Translations under genes and position numbers: made by a program
Notes under the pieces: model-generated
What the model saw: only the letters and a program-made list of their open reading frames with translations
Database searches by the model: none
Told to the model about the DNA's origin: nothing
Origin: Lasiosphaeris hirsuta
Lineage: Eukaryota > Ascomycota > Sordariomycetes > Sordariales > Lasiosphaeriaceae
Assembly: GCA_030549175.1 (NCBI GenBank)
Contig: JAUKUA010000001.1
Coordinates: 3,658,001-3,722,000 of the forward strand
Reading direction: 5' to 3'
DNA: 64,000 nt
In this document: piece by piece, positions 33,792 through 44,440 of the stretch
Layout: every line of letters starts with the position of its first letter
Numbering within the stretch: the stretch's first letter is position 1

Positions 33792-35059
33792 ATGGCATCT
33801 CCCGAACCCGAACCTGCCAGCGAAGCCCCGGTATTGTTTCGGCCCGGGAAAAAGAGAAAGATCTACCGTCACCGGCCGGAAGAGGCCGAAGCAGGGACCA
33901 CCATACCCGACGACGTTGAATCCGCAACCACATCCTCCGCAGTAGCGACGAGTAGCACCGCCGGTTTCCCGACTACCGACGCTGCTGCTAACGACGAGGG
34001 CCTTTCGGTCACGGATGCGCTGCGAATACGAAATGCACGAAAACACCGACACGGCGGCGTCGCCTTCCGCGCCGGACCCTCGCACGGCGATGACGGCGCG
34101 TACGACGAAAACACGGAGCAAGGATTAGTCCCCCACCACGGCGCAGAGGCCGCACAGCAAGAGGAATCAGTCATCCTGGGTGGGATCAGCCGGCGGTTTG
34201 CACCCCAGACGGGACTTGTCGGCGAGCTGGTGAACAAACATATGTGAGTGGGCCCCTTTCCGAGGCCGGCCGAGAGTACAGGCACGAGCAGCGGCTGATC
34301 AAGCAAGGGAGGAGTATGTAGAATCCGAGCTAGCTAGACGAAAGCGGTACGCCGCCGAGGCGTTGGCACAGCAGCAGAGCGAAGAGAACGCCGCTCGCGC
34401 GGCAGGAGACCCCCACGTGGAGCTGGGAGAGTACACGGCTCCTGTCCGGCAGGTCGATCCGCAGCGGGTCCTCCAGGGCAAACTTATGGAGATTGACTTG
34501 GGCGACGAGGCCCGCGCACGGAATATCGAGATGACGGAGCGCGCACGGCGGCGGCTGCAGGGGCTCGCTGCCGACGAAGAGGAAGAGACCGGTGCACGGC
34601 GCAAGAAGGTCCGTCTTGGGCCGGACGGCAAGCCGTGGCGGTCAAGGAACCGGCGGGGCAGCGATGATATCAAGCGCGACCAGTTGGTGGAAAAGTTCCT
34701 CAGCGAGAACAGTCGTATGTACCCTGCCCAATCTCGCCCCTCTTTTTATACCAATGAGCAATTTACTGACATTTTTTATAGTCGGTGTCTACGATGTACA
34801 GCCTGAACAACCTGCCACGGTAGCTGGTCTCAACAATGAGGAGATGGCGGCAGACGATCGGATTGCCGAGGAGTTCCGGCGGGAGTTTATGGATGCCATG
34901 TCACAACGACGGCGGAAGAAGACTGCGGTGCCGGCTAAGCCCGGAGTTAAGAAGGAAGAAGAGGTTCTCAAGGGACCCAAGTTAGGTGGCAGTCGCAATG
35001 CAAGGGCTGCGATGCGGGACTTGTTGCTGAAGGAGCAGGAGAAGAAAAAGCGATGGTAA
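33792..35059 (+). CDS. TLS1: TLS1/C9orf78-like protein (HCA59 family)
   Basis: The fission yeast relative Tls1 and human C9orf78 associate with the spliceosome. Tls1 is needed for correct splicing of telomere and heterochromatin factors. Three exons, 33792-34243, 34308-34714 and 34782-35059, encode 378 residues. Introns are 64 and 67 nt (GTGAGT/CAAG and GTATGT/ATAG) with consistent phases. The N-terminal part has FRPGKKRKIYRHRPEE and SVTDALRIRNARKHRHGG (family-typical). Then come GLVGELVNKHM joined to EEYVESELARRKRYAAEA, DPQRVLQGKLMEIDLGDEA, and after the second intron SLGVYDVQPEQ. The C-terminus is basic and ends EQEKKKRW. Its only odd context is the telomere-like element in the promoter. 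Confidence 0.88.
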
Positions 35060-37233
35060 GGCTTGACGACAGCCTTGTTGATGAATTGGTGCTGTTTGAT
35101 GCCGACTTTAGTGTATGTATGTGTCTAATGTGCGGAGGATGCATAACGAATTGGGACTACCTTCCTTTGAGATATTGCCTATTAGGGATCTCAAGTGGAC
35201 AAATTTCGGCGAGTATGTCGGTCAAGGTGTCAGTTCGGCAAAAAGTGCGATCATTCTCACTGTGTCCATATTACTGGTACCATACGGAGTAATGCTGACG
35301 GATCTGACCCAGCCCTGTCAACTGTTGTGTGGTAGTAGTAGTGGAACTGGCCTGTTGGCTCACGACGTGACAGCCTACCTCTCACGCATACAGCATACAC
35401 GGCGGAGGGTAATGTGCCAGGTTACCTTAGTTAAGCTTAACTAGGCACAGGAGTGAAAATGGCTTCAGATGATCAGACATCTTCTTTTCTCTCAAGGGCC
35501 CCGGGCAGGAAACGCCCGATTCGATGATGGCGCAGAGACGCAGAGCCTCGAATGACGCGAGTGTTGCCGTGCAGCCGCGCAGTCGTTGACTTTTAAACTA
35601 CTAAGGTGGAAGCGAGAACGAAACAGGAAGCTAAGCAGCGCCAACTCGTCAAAAGCCAAGCAGCTTGAAGGGCTAATGCAAGTGCTAGGGCCAGCCGCAG
35701 AGCTCCACTCTGAGAATGTGCACTACTCCCGGTTCACACGCTGACCAGGCACGTTGACAGCCAACTTTGGGCCAGACGAAGCAGAGGATCGGCGGAATGA
35801 AATGCGCTCAGCCCCAGTTTTGCTGACACCCACAGTTCAAACACCCCCCAGAACCCCCAGACACTCGGCCACAGTGCCAATTCACTGTCCATCCTCTCGG
35901 TCATCTCCCCAATGGCAGAAGCGCTTTCGGGTTGAAGCTCGGTCATCCCAGGCTCTTTTCAGTGACCGAACCCTAAGACTGCTCTGCCTCATTCGCAGTT
36001 AACCCTGAACTGTCAGCTTGACAGCCGCTAGGAGGAGACGGGTGACTAGCCGGCTGTCTGGCACCACCCGCCTCTCGGACAATGGAACTTTCAAGTCCTG
36101 ACAATGCACATTTCGCTCTTCATTATCACGGCGTCTTTCAGAGCAATTTCTCACTCACCCACACACACACACACACACATACACTTGTCTGCAACCTAAA
36201 AGGCTGATTGTCGCTGTCCCTTGTGTTATTTGTACGCTGTGTCGGGCAGGAAAGGAGACCGTTGAGCCCCCAAAAACTGGCCTTAGGATTAGAGGGAGCG
36301 AGGCTTGCCTGCGCTTGCGGCGCATTTCCTTCCCCCACTTCATCCATCCACGAGCCTAACCGTTGCGGGGACCACTAATTCTATATTGGGCGTCGCGGGA
36401 CCGGTAGTGAGCAATGGTGTGGTGAGAAATGGAAGGATTCGATGGCTTTGTCCGCCTACCAGACACGACACGCAATGCAATGGCAGCAGTGGCAGCAGCA
36501 GCAGCACGAGTCTCTATACTGCACCAATATACGACAATCTATTCCAGACATTCTGCGGGGGAGGAGGGGGCCTCGTAGCCCCAGGTGTCAGACCAAGTCG
36601 AATGTGTGTGTACGTGGAAGCCCGCGATGTACGACGTGTGTGGATGTGGGTGTGTGTGTGTGTCCCGAGTGCTGCATGCATTGCGAAGCATGGAGCACAA
36701 CGATAAAATAATGTTCCTTGATGAGGAATAGCGGCTATGGAAACCCCGGAGACCGCAGCCAGCAGCACGGTGTGCATCCTTTGTTCTGGTTGGCCGAGTC
36801 CCTGCGCCTCTCAGCCCTTTTGGCAGTGCTACTTTGGGCTCTGGGGCAGACCCCCCCCCCCTCCCCTCCCTCAGCTGAGCGGGCTTGGTTTGGGCCTCGA
36901 GTGCGAGCGAGCGAGGGCTACCACACGCCAAGTGCTGACACGGAGCTTGGAGCCTCGTCCCTCTCTCCCACACTTTGCTCTCACACCTCCGTCTCACACC
37001 CTTCTCCTCCCATCTTTCTCCTGGGTTTGGCTTCACCACTTTTTCGATCTCGCCCTTTCCCAACACGCCCCCGCTAAGTTCGATCGAATCACCAGCGGAG
37101 GCAAAATTAGGCATGCGATGAGGCATTGGTACTAGACGATTGACACCCACCCAGGCCTTCGAGACCGGATAGGATCTCGAAAGGTCGAGAAAATCCGACG
37201 ACAAGAACGAGAACACAGACACAGCACCGAGAC
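35060..37233. other. Intergenic region with CA and TG microsatellites
   Basis: About 2.2 kb without a supported gene. A CA run lies at about 36160-36179. Interrupted TG runs lie at about 36604-36663. C-rich tracts lie around 36850-36870. The last 300 bp before 37234 are C- and T-rich, probably the promoter and leader of the next gene. Confidence 0.55.
36160..36179. repeat. (CA)n microsatellite
   Basis: About ten CA units in a row on the plus strand, in an intergenic region. A mirror-image set of TG runs lies 450-500 bp downstream. Confidence 0.85.
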
Positions 37234-38747
37234 ATGAGGATACCCGCCGAGTGGACCTGGTGGGCGGCCGCCGTCGCCCTATCCATCGGCGTCGCAAATG
37301 GAGACGTCGTCGATTTTGACGGCGGGTTCGAAGGCGCCAAGGTGGCCAGCGTAGACACGACCATCCACAGAGTTCCCCGGAACAGCCCGGTCGAAGGCAT
37401 GTTTACGTGGGAGGCCGAGAATGTTGAGATTGCCTCTGTCAAGCTTTACGCCTTCAATCAAACATTAAAAACGTATCAGGAAATTGGGAAAGGAAGTCGA
37501 TCCGGCGGCAACAACGGAGGCCAACTGACGAACCCCTCGGTGACAACCACCACGGTCACTGCAGTAACAACTGGCCGCACGATACCTACAGGTATTCCTA
37601 GGCCTCCACGGACTATTCGAGCCGACGCTTCCGGGGCACTAGGGGGCGCTGAAGGACTGGATCTTTTAGGTGGGTTGAAGGAGAGAAACGGTGTTTTGTT
37701 GCAAACGGCAGGATGAGAAAAAGCCCATGTCCGTGTGCTAACATGATGCGAACAGTTCTTTCGGATCAGTTTCGAGGCAGTGTACGTGTGACAGATCTCC
37801 GGGACCTCGCCAATACCGGCGGCAATGAGTTGTACTTTGAAGCCGCGTGGCCAGATGGTACCGGCCTCAGCTACAGTGTACCCTTCGCTATAGTGTTTGA
37901 GGATGACCAAGGATCGCTTAACTTTGCAGCATCAAACCAGAAATTCCGCGATGTTGACAAGCCGGCTAAGCCCGAGATCCCGGGCAGTAATGGTCAGTCT
38001 CCCACATCGACGAGCACATCTGTGCCCACGGCAGGGGCGAACAGCGGATCGTCTGGATCCGGAGGACTTTCCACGGGGGCCATTGCTGGTATCGCTGTTG
38101 GCTGCGCGTTGGTCGGCCTCGCTCTCATCGGCGGGCTGATCTGGTACTTCTGGCGGCGCCGCCAGCAGTCCAAGGACCCGGCTTCACTTGCATTCGGCCC
38201 CTCACGCAGCCGCACCGACGAGCTGATGGCCGAAAAGGAGGCCAACGCCGGCGTTGATGTATCGCCTCACTCTCCCTACTCAGACGACGGTACCGGTCTC
38301 GGCGGCGGCTCCTACGATCGCCACGACACTGGCTCCCTGCACCATGTGGCAAACGGCATCACACCAACCGCAGCAACTGCAGCCGCTGCAGCCGCCATAG
38401 CGTCAACCAACTCCAACTCGTCGCACTACGCAGCGTCATCAATAGCACCCCTCCAGCAAGCCCGCGATGCCCCGCGATCCTTCACACCGTATTCGGATCG
38501 CGGGAGCAATGGCGGCCCGGGATCGCCTAGCACGCGTGCGGGATCGTTGGCGCACGCTGACCGCAGCGGCATGGAGAGCCCCGGCCCTGGGCGGTCGACA
38601 CCGCACGGCGTGGCCCAGCAGTATGCGCATCTAGTTGAGGAGGGCATGACGCCCGAGGAGATCCAGCGGCTCGAGGAGGAGGAACGCCAGCTCGATGCGG
38701 CGATTGAGCAGGCTGGCCAAGTCAGGAGGCCGGCCGCTGCCCCATGA
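37234..38747 (+). CDS. Single-pass membrane protein with signal peptide and Ser/Pro-rich tail
   Basis: Two exons, 37234-37669 and 37756-38747, joined across an 86-nt intron (GTGGGT/ACAG, phase 1), give 475 residues. A signal peptide is visible (MRIPAEWTWWAAAVALSIGVANG, cleavage near 23). The outer part has GMFTWEAENVEIASVKLYAFNQTL, a Thr/Gly-rich stretch, and LSDQFRGSVRVTDLRDLANTGGNELYFEAAWPDG. A Gly/Ser linker leads to one membrane helix at about 251-277 (AIAGIAVGCALVGLALIGGLIWYFW), then a basic RRRQQ stop-transfer signal. The cytoplasmic tail of about 200 residues is rich in Ser, Pro and Ala and ends with a Glu-rich helix (MTPEEIQRLEEEERQLDAAIEQA). The architecture recalls fungal cell-wall sensors or Mid2-like proteins, but I saw no WSC cysteines. 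Function unknown. Confidence 0.82.
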
Positions 38748-39817
38748 TTGTTTTCCTAAAATTTATATTATTATTGCTTTGTAGTCTTCGGGTTTCTCCT
38801 ACCGTTCTGTCTTGAAGTCCTGTTTTTCTTTGTGCTTTTTGTTTACATTGAACCTCGCCCCCTCACACATGGAGTTTTATGCTGTTGTTCTTTTGGTGGA
38901 AGGCCTTGATTTTGCTTTGCGCATACCTAGGTAACCCCTACCTTCGCATTGGGCTGTCATTCGTTTTTATGCGTGGTGAATACATATAACGCGTGCATGG
39001 GCTGGGGAATACATGAGAGAAGGAACTTGAAGAGTCAGAAAAGGGAGAAGGGGAAGAATGCAATGACAAACGCCGGATTGGTTGGGTTTTGAGGTTATGC
39101 CTGATTAAGGAGGAGGTGAGGTCGTCGTCGTCGGTCGTCGTCATCGATGGCGTGGCGAATTGGAGTCGGTCGAAAGAGGGGGTTTGGGGTCTTAGGGGAT
39201 GAACCGGGGGAAACGCGGCCTGGAGCGAGCCGGGCGGGAGCGGATCTTGCCAAGAGAACGCAACATACAAGCAATGTAATGAAGCACCACCTTCGATTCT
39301 TGTTTACAAGGAGGCCTGGGTTCTCCTTGCCTGCGGCAGTGACAATGGAGAGAAGGTGGTCGAGCGGTGGAGGATGTCCTGTACATAGAAACAGTGACGG
39401 TAGTAGAGGTAGAGTTCGGAAAGAGAAACACATTGATCATCTAAAAATGGGCTATTGGTTGGTGAGATGAGCTGGTGAGAAGGCGGTATCGGGTTGACCA
39501 GCCTCAGTTGTCTGTTCTTTACTTTTTATTATCTACTAGCGCAAACATATCAACAGCACAGACATGGTAACTCTTAAATTCATAACTTCGCGAAGAACCT
39601 AATGCTGATGCATCACGCCTGGTAGTCGTACAAGTAGCCCTCATCTCGCTCAACGCTCATCTCGTTGCGTACAACTCGGGCGGTGATTCCAGCCGGTCGA
39701 TCCCCATGTTAATTAGAGCGCCATGATAACCAACAGGTACTCTTCGTCTAAAAGATACCGCCCCGTATACACACACCCCCTTTTCTCGATATAGTCCCTG
39801 ATGTGCTGGAGTGCAAC
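38748..39817. other. Convergent 3' flanks of the membrane protein gene and TVP23
   Basis: About 1.07 kb between two stop codons. It is T-rich on the plus strand just after 38748, as in fungal 3' UTRs. No gene or repeat was recognised. Confidence 0.55.
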
Positions 39818-40647
39818 TCATCTAAAGAATCGACCCACCACGTTGCTCGCGATACTCCCCGCAATATTGCCCGAGTTGAGCGCGCTCCCCGCCAGATTGG
39901 ACGCCTGACTGAACTTGTCGCACCGCGAGAATGCGAGGGTATTGGTAACAGTCAAAACCAGCGCGATCGCTGCGCATGTCATAACGTTAGTTGAATTACT
40001 CCTGTGTTGGTCAATGGTATACGGGGATAGAGACGTACCAACAAGCGGCAGCCAGATAAACTTAAAGCTGAAGAGGGCGACGATGGCCAGGAGAATCCAT
40101 AGAAGAGGCTGCGCGTAGATAGCGAGCCAAAAGAAGCGGCTGTCGGTCGGGTTGATGATCTTTGTGCCAGGCTCGCTACTCTCAAAGACCCAGTGCGAGT
40201 CGCCCGTCGAGGGGTCAACCTCGTTCCACCACCGCAGACCGACGAGGCGCCGCCCGGCGATATTCTTGAGGTAGTAGAAGTCGGCGGCGAGGAGGAGAAT
40301 CGTAATGATAAAGATCATGACACTGCGCGGCGGTCGTGGTCAGCTACTCATCTCCTTGGAGCTCAAACGGGGGGCCTGGATTCTGCTTACAGGTTTTTTG
40401 TGAAGAGCAGGCCGAAAAGGTAGACGAGAAGACTAGCTATATCGCCCCGGGGGTTCCCTGTTAGTTGACAGGCTCGGCCATTTCACGCGACGCGTTCTCT
40501 CGACGGGCGACAGCGGGAAGATAGATGGCTGTCGCCGCTTGTCCCAGACAAAAACATACAGATTCGAAATGACAGAAACGTCAAGAGGGTAATGGGGTGC
40601 GAGCTCAAGCGCCAACTCAAAGAGCCCGGCGCCGCTTGCTGGTCCAT
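39818..40647 (-). CDS. TVP23: TVP23-like Golgi membrane protein
   Basis: Tvp23 (FAM18 family) is a small Golgi tetraspan protein found in Tlg2-containing vesicles and involved in trafficking. Four exons, 40647-40560, 40436-40391, 40322-40039 and 39969-39818, give 189 residues, the usual size. The protein reads [29 protein letters not shown], then [64 protein letters not shown] split over the exon joins. A final pair of helices ([27 protein letters not shown] and [19 protein letters not shown]) and a short tail ending GRFFR follow. Introns are 123, 68 and 69 nt with normal ends. The third intron is a multiple of three and has no in-frame stop. It is divergent from the lyase gene (449 bp). Confidence 0.92.
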
Positions 40648-41096
40648 GACGGGAGAGTGGTCCTACCGATGGGGCAGCAGGAGGGACATGCGTCGAGAAG
40701 GCGGGCTTAGGTTGAAGCTGTCGCAAGGCATCTGTTCTCCAGCCCTTAGCTGCGTTACGTGGTTCTACCTGGGCTGGGCGTCCCGCAGGATCCACATTAC
40801 GTAATCGACTAGGCCGTAGCCCCTCGCTCAACTTAAACGTACAGCTGCGAACGGCCCGAGGTTGACTACTCCCCATGTTACTCCCACCATACACTCACAA
40901 CGATGCTTTGAATTGGACTCGTTTGGTAATATCCCCATGTAAACGACTCCAGGTTCCATGCCAATAATACACGCAATATGGGATGAGGAGTTTTGAGGGC
41001 CGATTGCTCCTCATAAACGGGAACTCGTCTTCGTCTTGGGTGCATTGCATGTAACGACAGCTTCAACGTCAGACAACCATACAGAAGGCTACGCCC
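40648..41096. promoter_or_regulatory. Divergent promoter TVP23/lyase
   Basis: 449 bp between the two start codons. No motif stands out. Confidence 0.5.
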
Positions 41097-42193
41097 ATGG
41101 CGGCTCTTAAATCTTCAGTTCTTCGCAGGGCACTTCTATACGGTACGCTCCATCAAGACATCCCACCTTGGGGCACATAATAATCAGTATTCAGTCCCTG
41201 CATCATCGCTAAGGTTCATGAACAAAACACTTCATCTCAAAAGTGATAATGTGACATTCGACCTCGAGGACTCAGTCACCTCCTCGGAAAAGGAGAAGGC
41301 CCGCTCGAATCTGCGCGAGTGGCTATCTGCCACCGCCAAACCGGCTGGCGTCGGAGAGTTAGCTGTCCGCATCAACGCCCTCACTACCCCCTACGCCCAA
41401 GCAGATATAGCAGACCTTGCCGCTCTACCCAACCTCGAAACCATTGTCATTCCGAAAGTCAACAGTGCGGCTGACCTCAAGTTCGTGGAAGACTCTCTTC
41501 GGCATGCTGCCCCACATCGATACTCTCCTGGCACAGAGGCTCGCCCAATCCGCTTGATTGCCTTGATCGAATCGGCGAGGGCGGTCATGGATTTGTCGTT
41601 GATATGCGCCGCGTCTCCGGATCTCACCGGCCTGATATTTGCCGCTGAGGACTTTGCTCTCGATCTTTCGCTCACTCGGTCACCAGAGCTAACCGAGTTT
41701 CTATACGCCAGGAGCGCCATTGTTACTGCCGCCAGAGCGTTTAACCTCCCGAGTGCCATCGATTTGGTATGTACCGAGTACCAGGGCGATGGTGCCAAAG
41801 AGCGTCTTGAGAAAGAGTGCACCTCCGGGAAGGGTTTGGGGTTCAGTGGGAAGCGTAAGTCCTCCAAATCAGAAATGGGCCCCTTGGTGTCAGCTCATGT
41901 GTGAACCAAAACCACTGATGACATTTCGGCCAATAGAATGCATACATCCCTCCCAAATAATGAAGGTACAAAGGTTATTCTCACCAAGCAAGGCCGAGAT
42001 CGAGTGGGCTATTCGCATCGTCATCGCTGACGACAAGGCCTCTGCTATGGGGAAAGGAGCCTGGACGTTGGATGGAAAAATGATCGACGCGCCAGTGGTG
42101 GGCAAGGCTAGAGACTTACTGAACAAGGCAGTCATGTGTGGGGTCAACCTGAAGGATGCTGAGGAGATTTGGCAGCACCAAATGCCTGAGTAA
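41097..42193 (+). CDS. HpcH/HpaI aldolase/citrate lyase family protein (CLYBL-like)
   Basis: Three exons, 41097-41142, 41195-41854 and 41937-42193, encode 320 residues. Introns are 52 and 82 nt (GTACGC/TCAG, GTAAGT/ATAG), and phases agree. The protein starts MAALKSSVLRRALLYVPASS, so a short N-terminal mitochondrial signal is possible. It continues MNKTLHLKSDNVTFDLEDSV (acidic DLED at residues 38-41, the metal/substrate site region of CitE-like enzymes), RINALTTPYAQADIADL, ETIVIPKVNSAADL, IALIESARAVMDL and GLIFAAEDFALDLSL. The last exon gives QCIHPSQIMKVQRLFSPS. These are the landmarks of citrate lyase beta/citramalyl-CoA lyase proteins, which cleave citramalyl-CoA or malyl-CoA thioesters. The real substrate cannot be read from sequence. 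The stop codon is 11 bp from the end of the minus-strand locus at 42205. Confidence 0.9.
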
Positions 42194-42204
42194 TAAGACA
42201 ACCT

Positions 42205-44440
42205 TTACCATATAATGTAATCTTGATTCATGTTCATGCCTTCTGGATAATCGAAGTTAGGAATACCGTCAGTTGGGTTAATAGGCGCGTAATGAGCCGG
42301 GTCGAGATCGAGGGTATACCAATCTTCATCTTGTCTGGTTGACGCATTTCCAAGGTCATTATATAACATAGCTGGTATTTCAACTGTGTGGCTGTCAACC
42401 AAAACCTCATTCGAGTGGGGGTTGCGGGGTTGGAAGGTTTCCCACTCGATTCTTTCGATGTAGTCCCTCATGGTCTCGAAGAATCGTACCCGCTTAGCAA
42501 ACTACAGTGCCGCCTACATGTCTGCCATGGCCGCCATAACCCCCAGCGGCCCTCCCATTAGCCCGAAAGGAGTCCGGTGTACTCTCTCCTGGGAATGGAA
42601 TGTACGGGCTTCTTGGCCTTGGTTCGCAGCTCAAAATCCCATCTTCATCCCTACAATAATCGTGTTGCTAAATCGTGGAAGGGTGAACGTCACGCGTTGC
42701 CGTTTCCGCGATAGTGTCCCTTTCAAGTGGAAGGTGGAGAACTGTGTGCACCATTGTTGGTAAATATATGGATCATCAGCGATGTGGCCATGCCGAATGT
42801 TATCCACGGCAGGTGGCAACGACGCTCTATCCCTTGGTCCTGTATCAAACCAGATCCTAGAGCTTCTCTCGGTCGGAACACCTATATAAGATTGTGATCG
42901 GGCCCGAAGTGAGATGGCCGGCCGAGGTCTCACCAAGTCCTCATATTGTTGATGTGGTCCAAAATTCCTGCCTTCCCCCCTACAAGGGTGTACGGCCCAT
43001 CCACTGCTCTCTGGGTTCGAGAGATATGCGCCCCAAGGTCCTCTCCGACCATTCCTCCTCGATCTTCATATCTAGGCTTTGTATGTTGCGGGCAAGGTTT
43101 CTGCTGGGTATCTGTTTTGAGTTCTGTTTGTGATTTAGCATCTTTGTAGATTTCCTGTCTTCATATTCCATGTGCTTTATGGCCCGGTGTCTTTAAGGTG
43201 TGGGCCTGTCAAATTCCTCAGAAAAGGCGCCTGGGGCGTGAAATACCCTCGTTGATAAGGAGCTGCCATGACAGGATGGCTCAACATCCGGAGGGAAATT
43301 CTCATCCACGAACCTGCTATGGCGGCTTGTCGACCACGTGAAATAGCGGGTGGATTTTTTTCTCGGGTGGTGCTGGCGAGGTGACGCATGGCTCCGCGGT
43401 TCTGGCGATTGATGCAATCGCCGATGCTCGGCGGTGTTACTATTTCGTCTTCGCCATTCCGGGAGAAGGCCAGGGGAAACATGTTCTCGGCACTCTGGCG
43501 AGTCTCCCATGGGACCATCGCTACTACTATTCGAGCTCAAGACGTGTTTGCGGGCTCTCGAAGATGTTTCTTGTTGAGGGTTTTCTCGTCGAGGGTCTTG
43601 TGATGGAAGAATGCCGACAACTCCCTTGGTTCCCAATCGTTATCCTGTTCCTCTTGGACCTGGAGCTTTGCTTGCTTTGCGTCCCGGGATTTTGTGCCTT
43701 CGAAGCCAAACCCTCGAAAACGCCAACATCCTCTCCCATCTCATCCGTTGCCTGTTTTGCCCTATGGTGGTTGTCGGAATGTCTCTTAACGATTGCCCTC
43801 TTGCGGTCGGAATCACCGCTATGATAGTATTTGTCTTCGCGGGTCTTACACCGGGCCCGTTTCTCGAATCGATTTCCTACTGTTATTCTGTGTTCCCCAG
43901 ACGGCGAGGAGGCCCTCGAAGAGGACTTTTCTCTCTTCCTTCCGTTATGGCAATCAACCCTGTCTTGAGCTGGCAACAACACTCGCTCCCTTTGCTGTTC
44001 AAAGTCGGTCTCGGAAAAAAGCGGGGTCGATGGGTTCTTGTGTCGTCCAGCCATGATTGAATGAACTCCTCACTCACACCTTGGGGGCCATTTCTATGGA
44101 CTGGGTCGGCGAGAAAGGGTCGTGTGGGACTATGGGCTCTGACGAAGTGGCAGCCCTGAGAGGCATACTGGGCGCCCTCGTCACGGTCCTGGGGTCTCTG
44201 GTGGCGGTGGTCTTGGTAATTATTGCGCTGCTTCAAATCGTAATCCCCCGAGCGGTGCCTTTTTGGCTCCAATATCATCCTACGATAGCACGGAACGGCG
44301 GGCAGGGGCGCAAATATGGGGCAAAAGGGAGTTTGACTACGCCGGACTGCATCACTGGCAGTCACATCACCACTACAGCTGCTGTTACATCTCAGCAATA
44401 TTGACGGGAAAATATCCCCAAAATGGGTACCTGCCCGCAT
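42205..44440 (-). CDS. Probable multi-exon gene, Arg/Ser/Pro-rich protein of unknown function
   Basis: The minus strand carries a succession of open segments in different frames joined at plausible splice sites, but I could not build one unbroken model. In order of transcription they are: a segment with GDYDLKQRNNYQDHRHQRPQDRDEG (within 44440-43883), one starting MAGRHKNPSTPLFSETDF at 44054, and one with SDGPMGDSPECREHV (to 43193). A segment containing RRNGRRGPWGAYLSNPESSG and RSQSYIGVPTERSSRIWFDTG follows (about 43065-42770). Next is an exon at 42650-42518 (DEDGILSCEPRPRSPYIPFPGEST). The last exon begins near 42484 and encodes MRDYIERIEWETFQPRN to the end at 42205. The protein would be mostly disordered. 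Plus-strand hydrophobic frames over the same DNA are an alternative for 43.4-44.4 kb. I do not recognise the family, and a decayed gene is possible. Confidence 0.35.

Noticed and set aside
43381..44404. Plus-strand hydrophobic frames
   Set aside because: They are largely mirror images of Arg/Ser-rich minus-strand frames. The minus strand links better to the final exon at 42205, so they are not called as genes but are noted in the findings.
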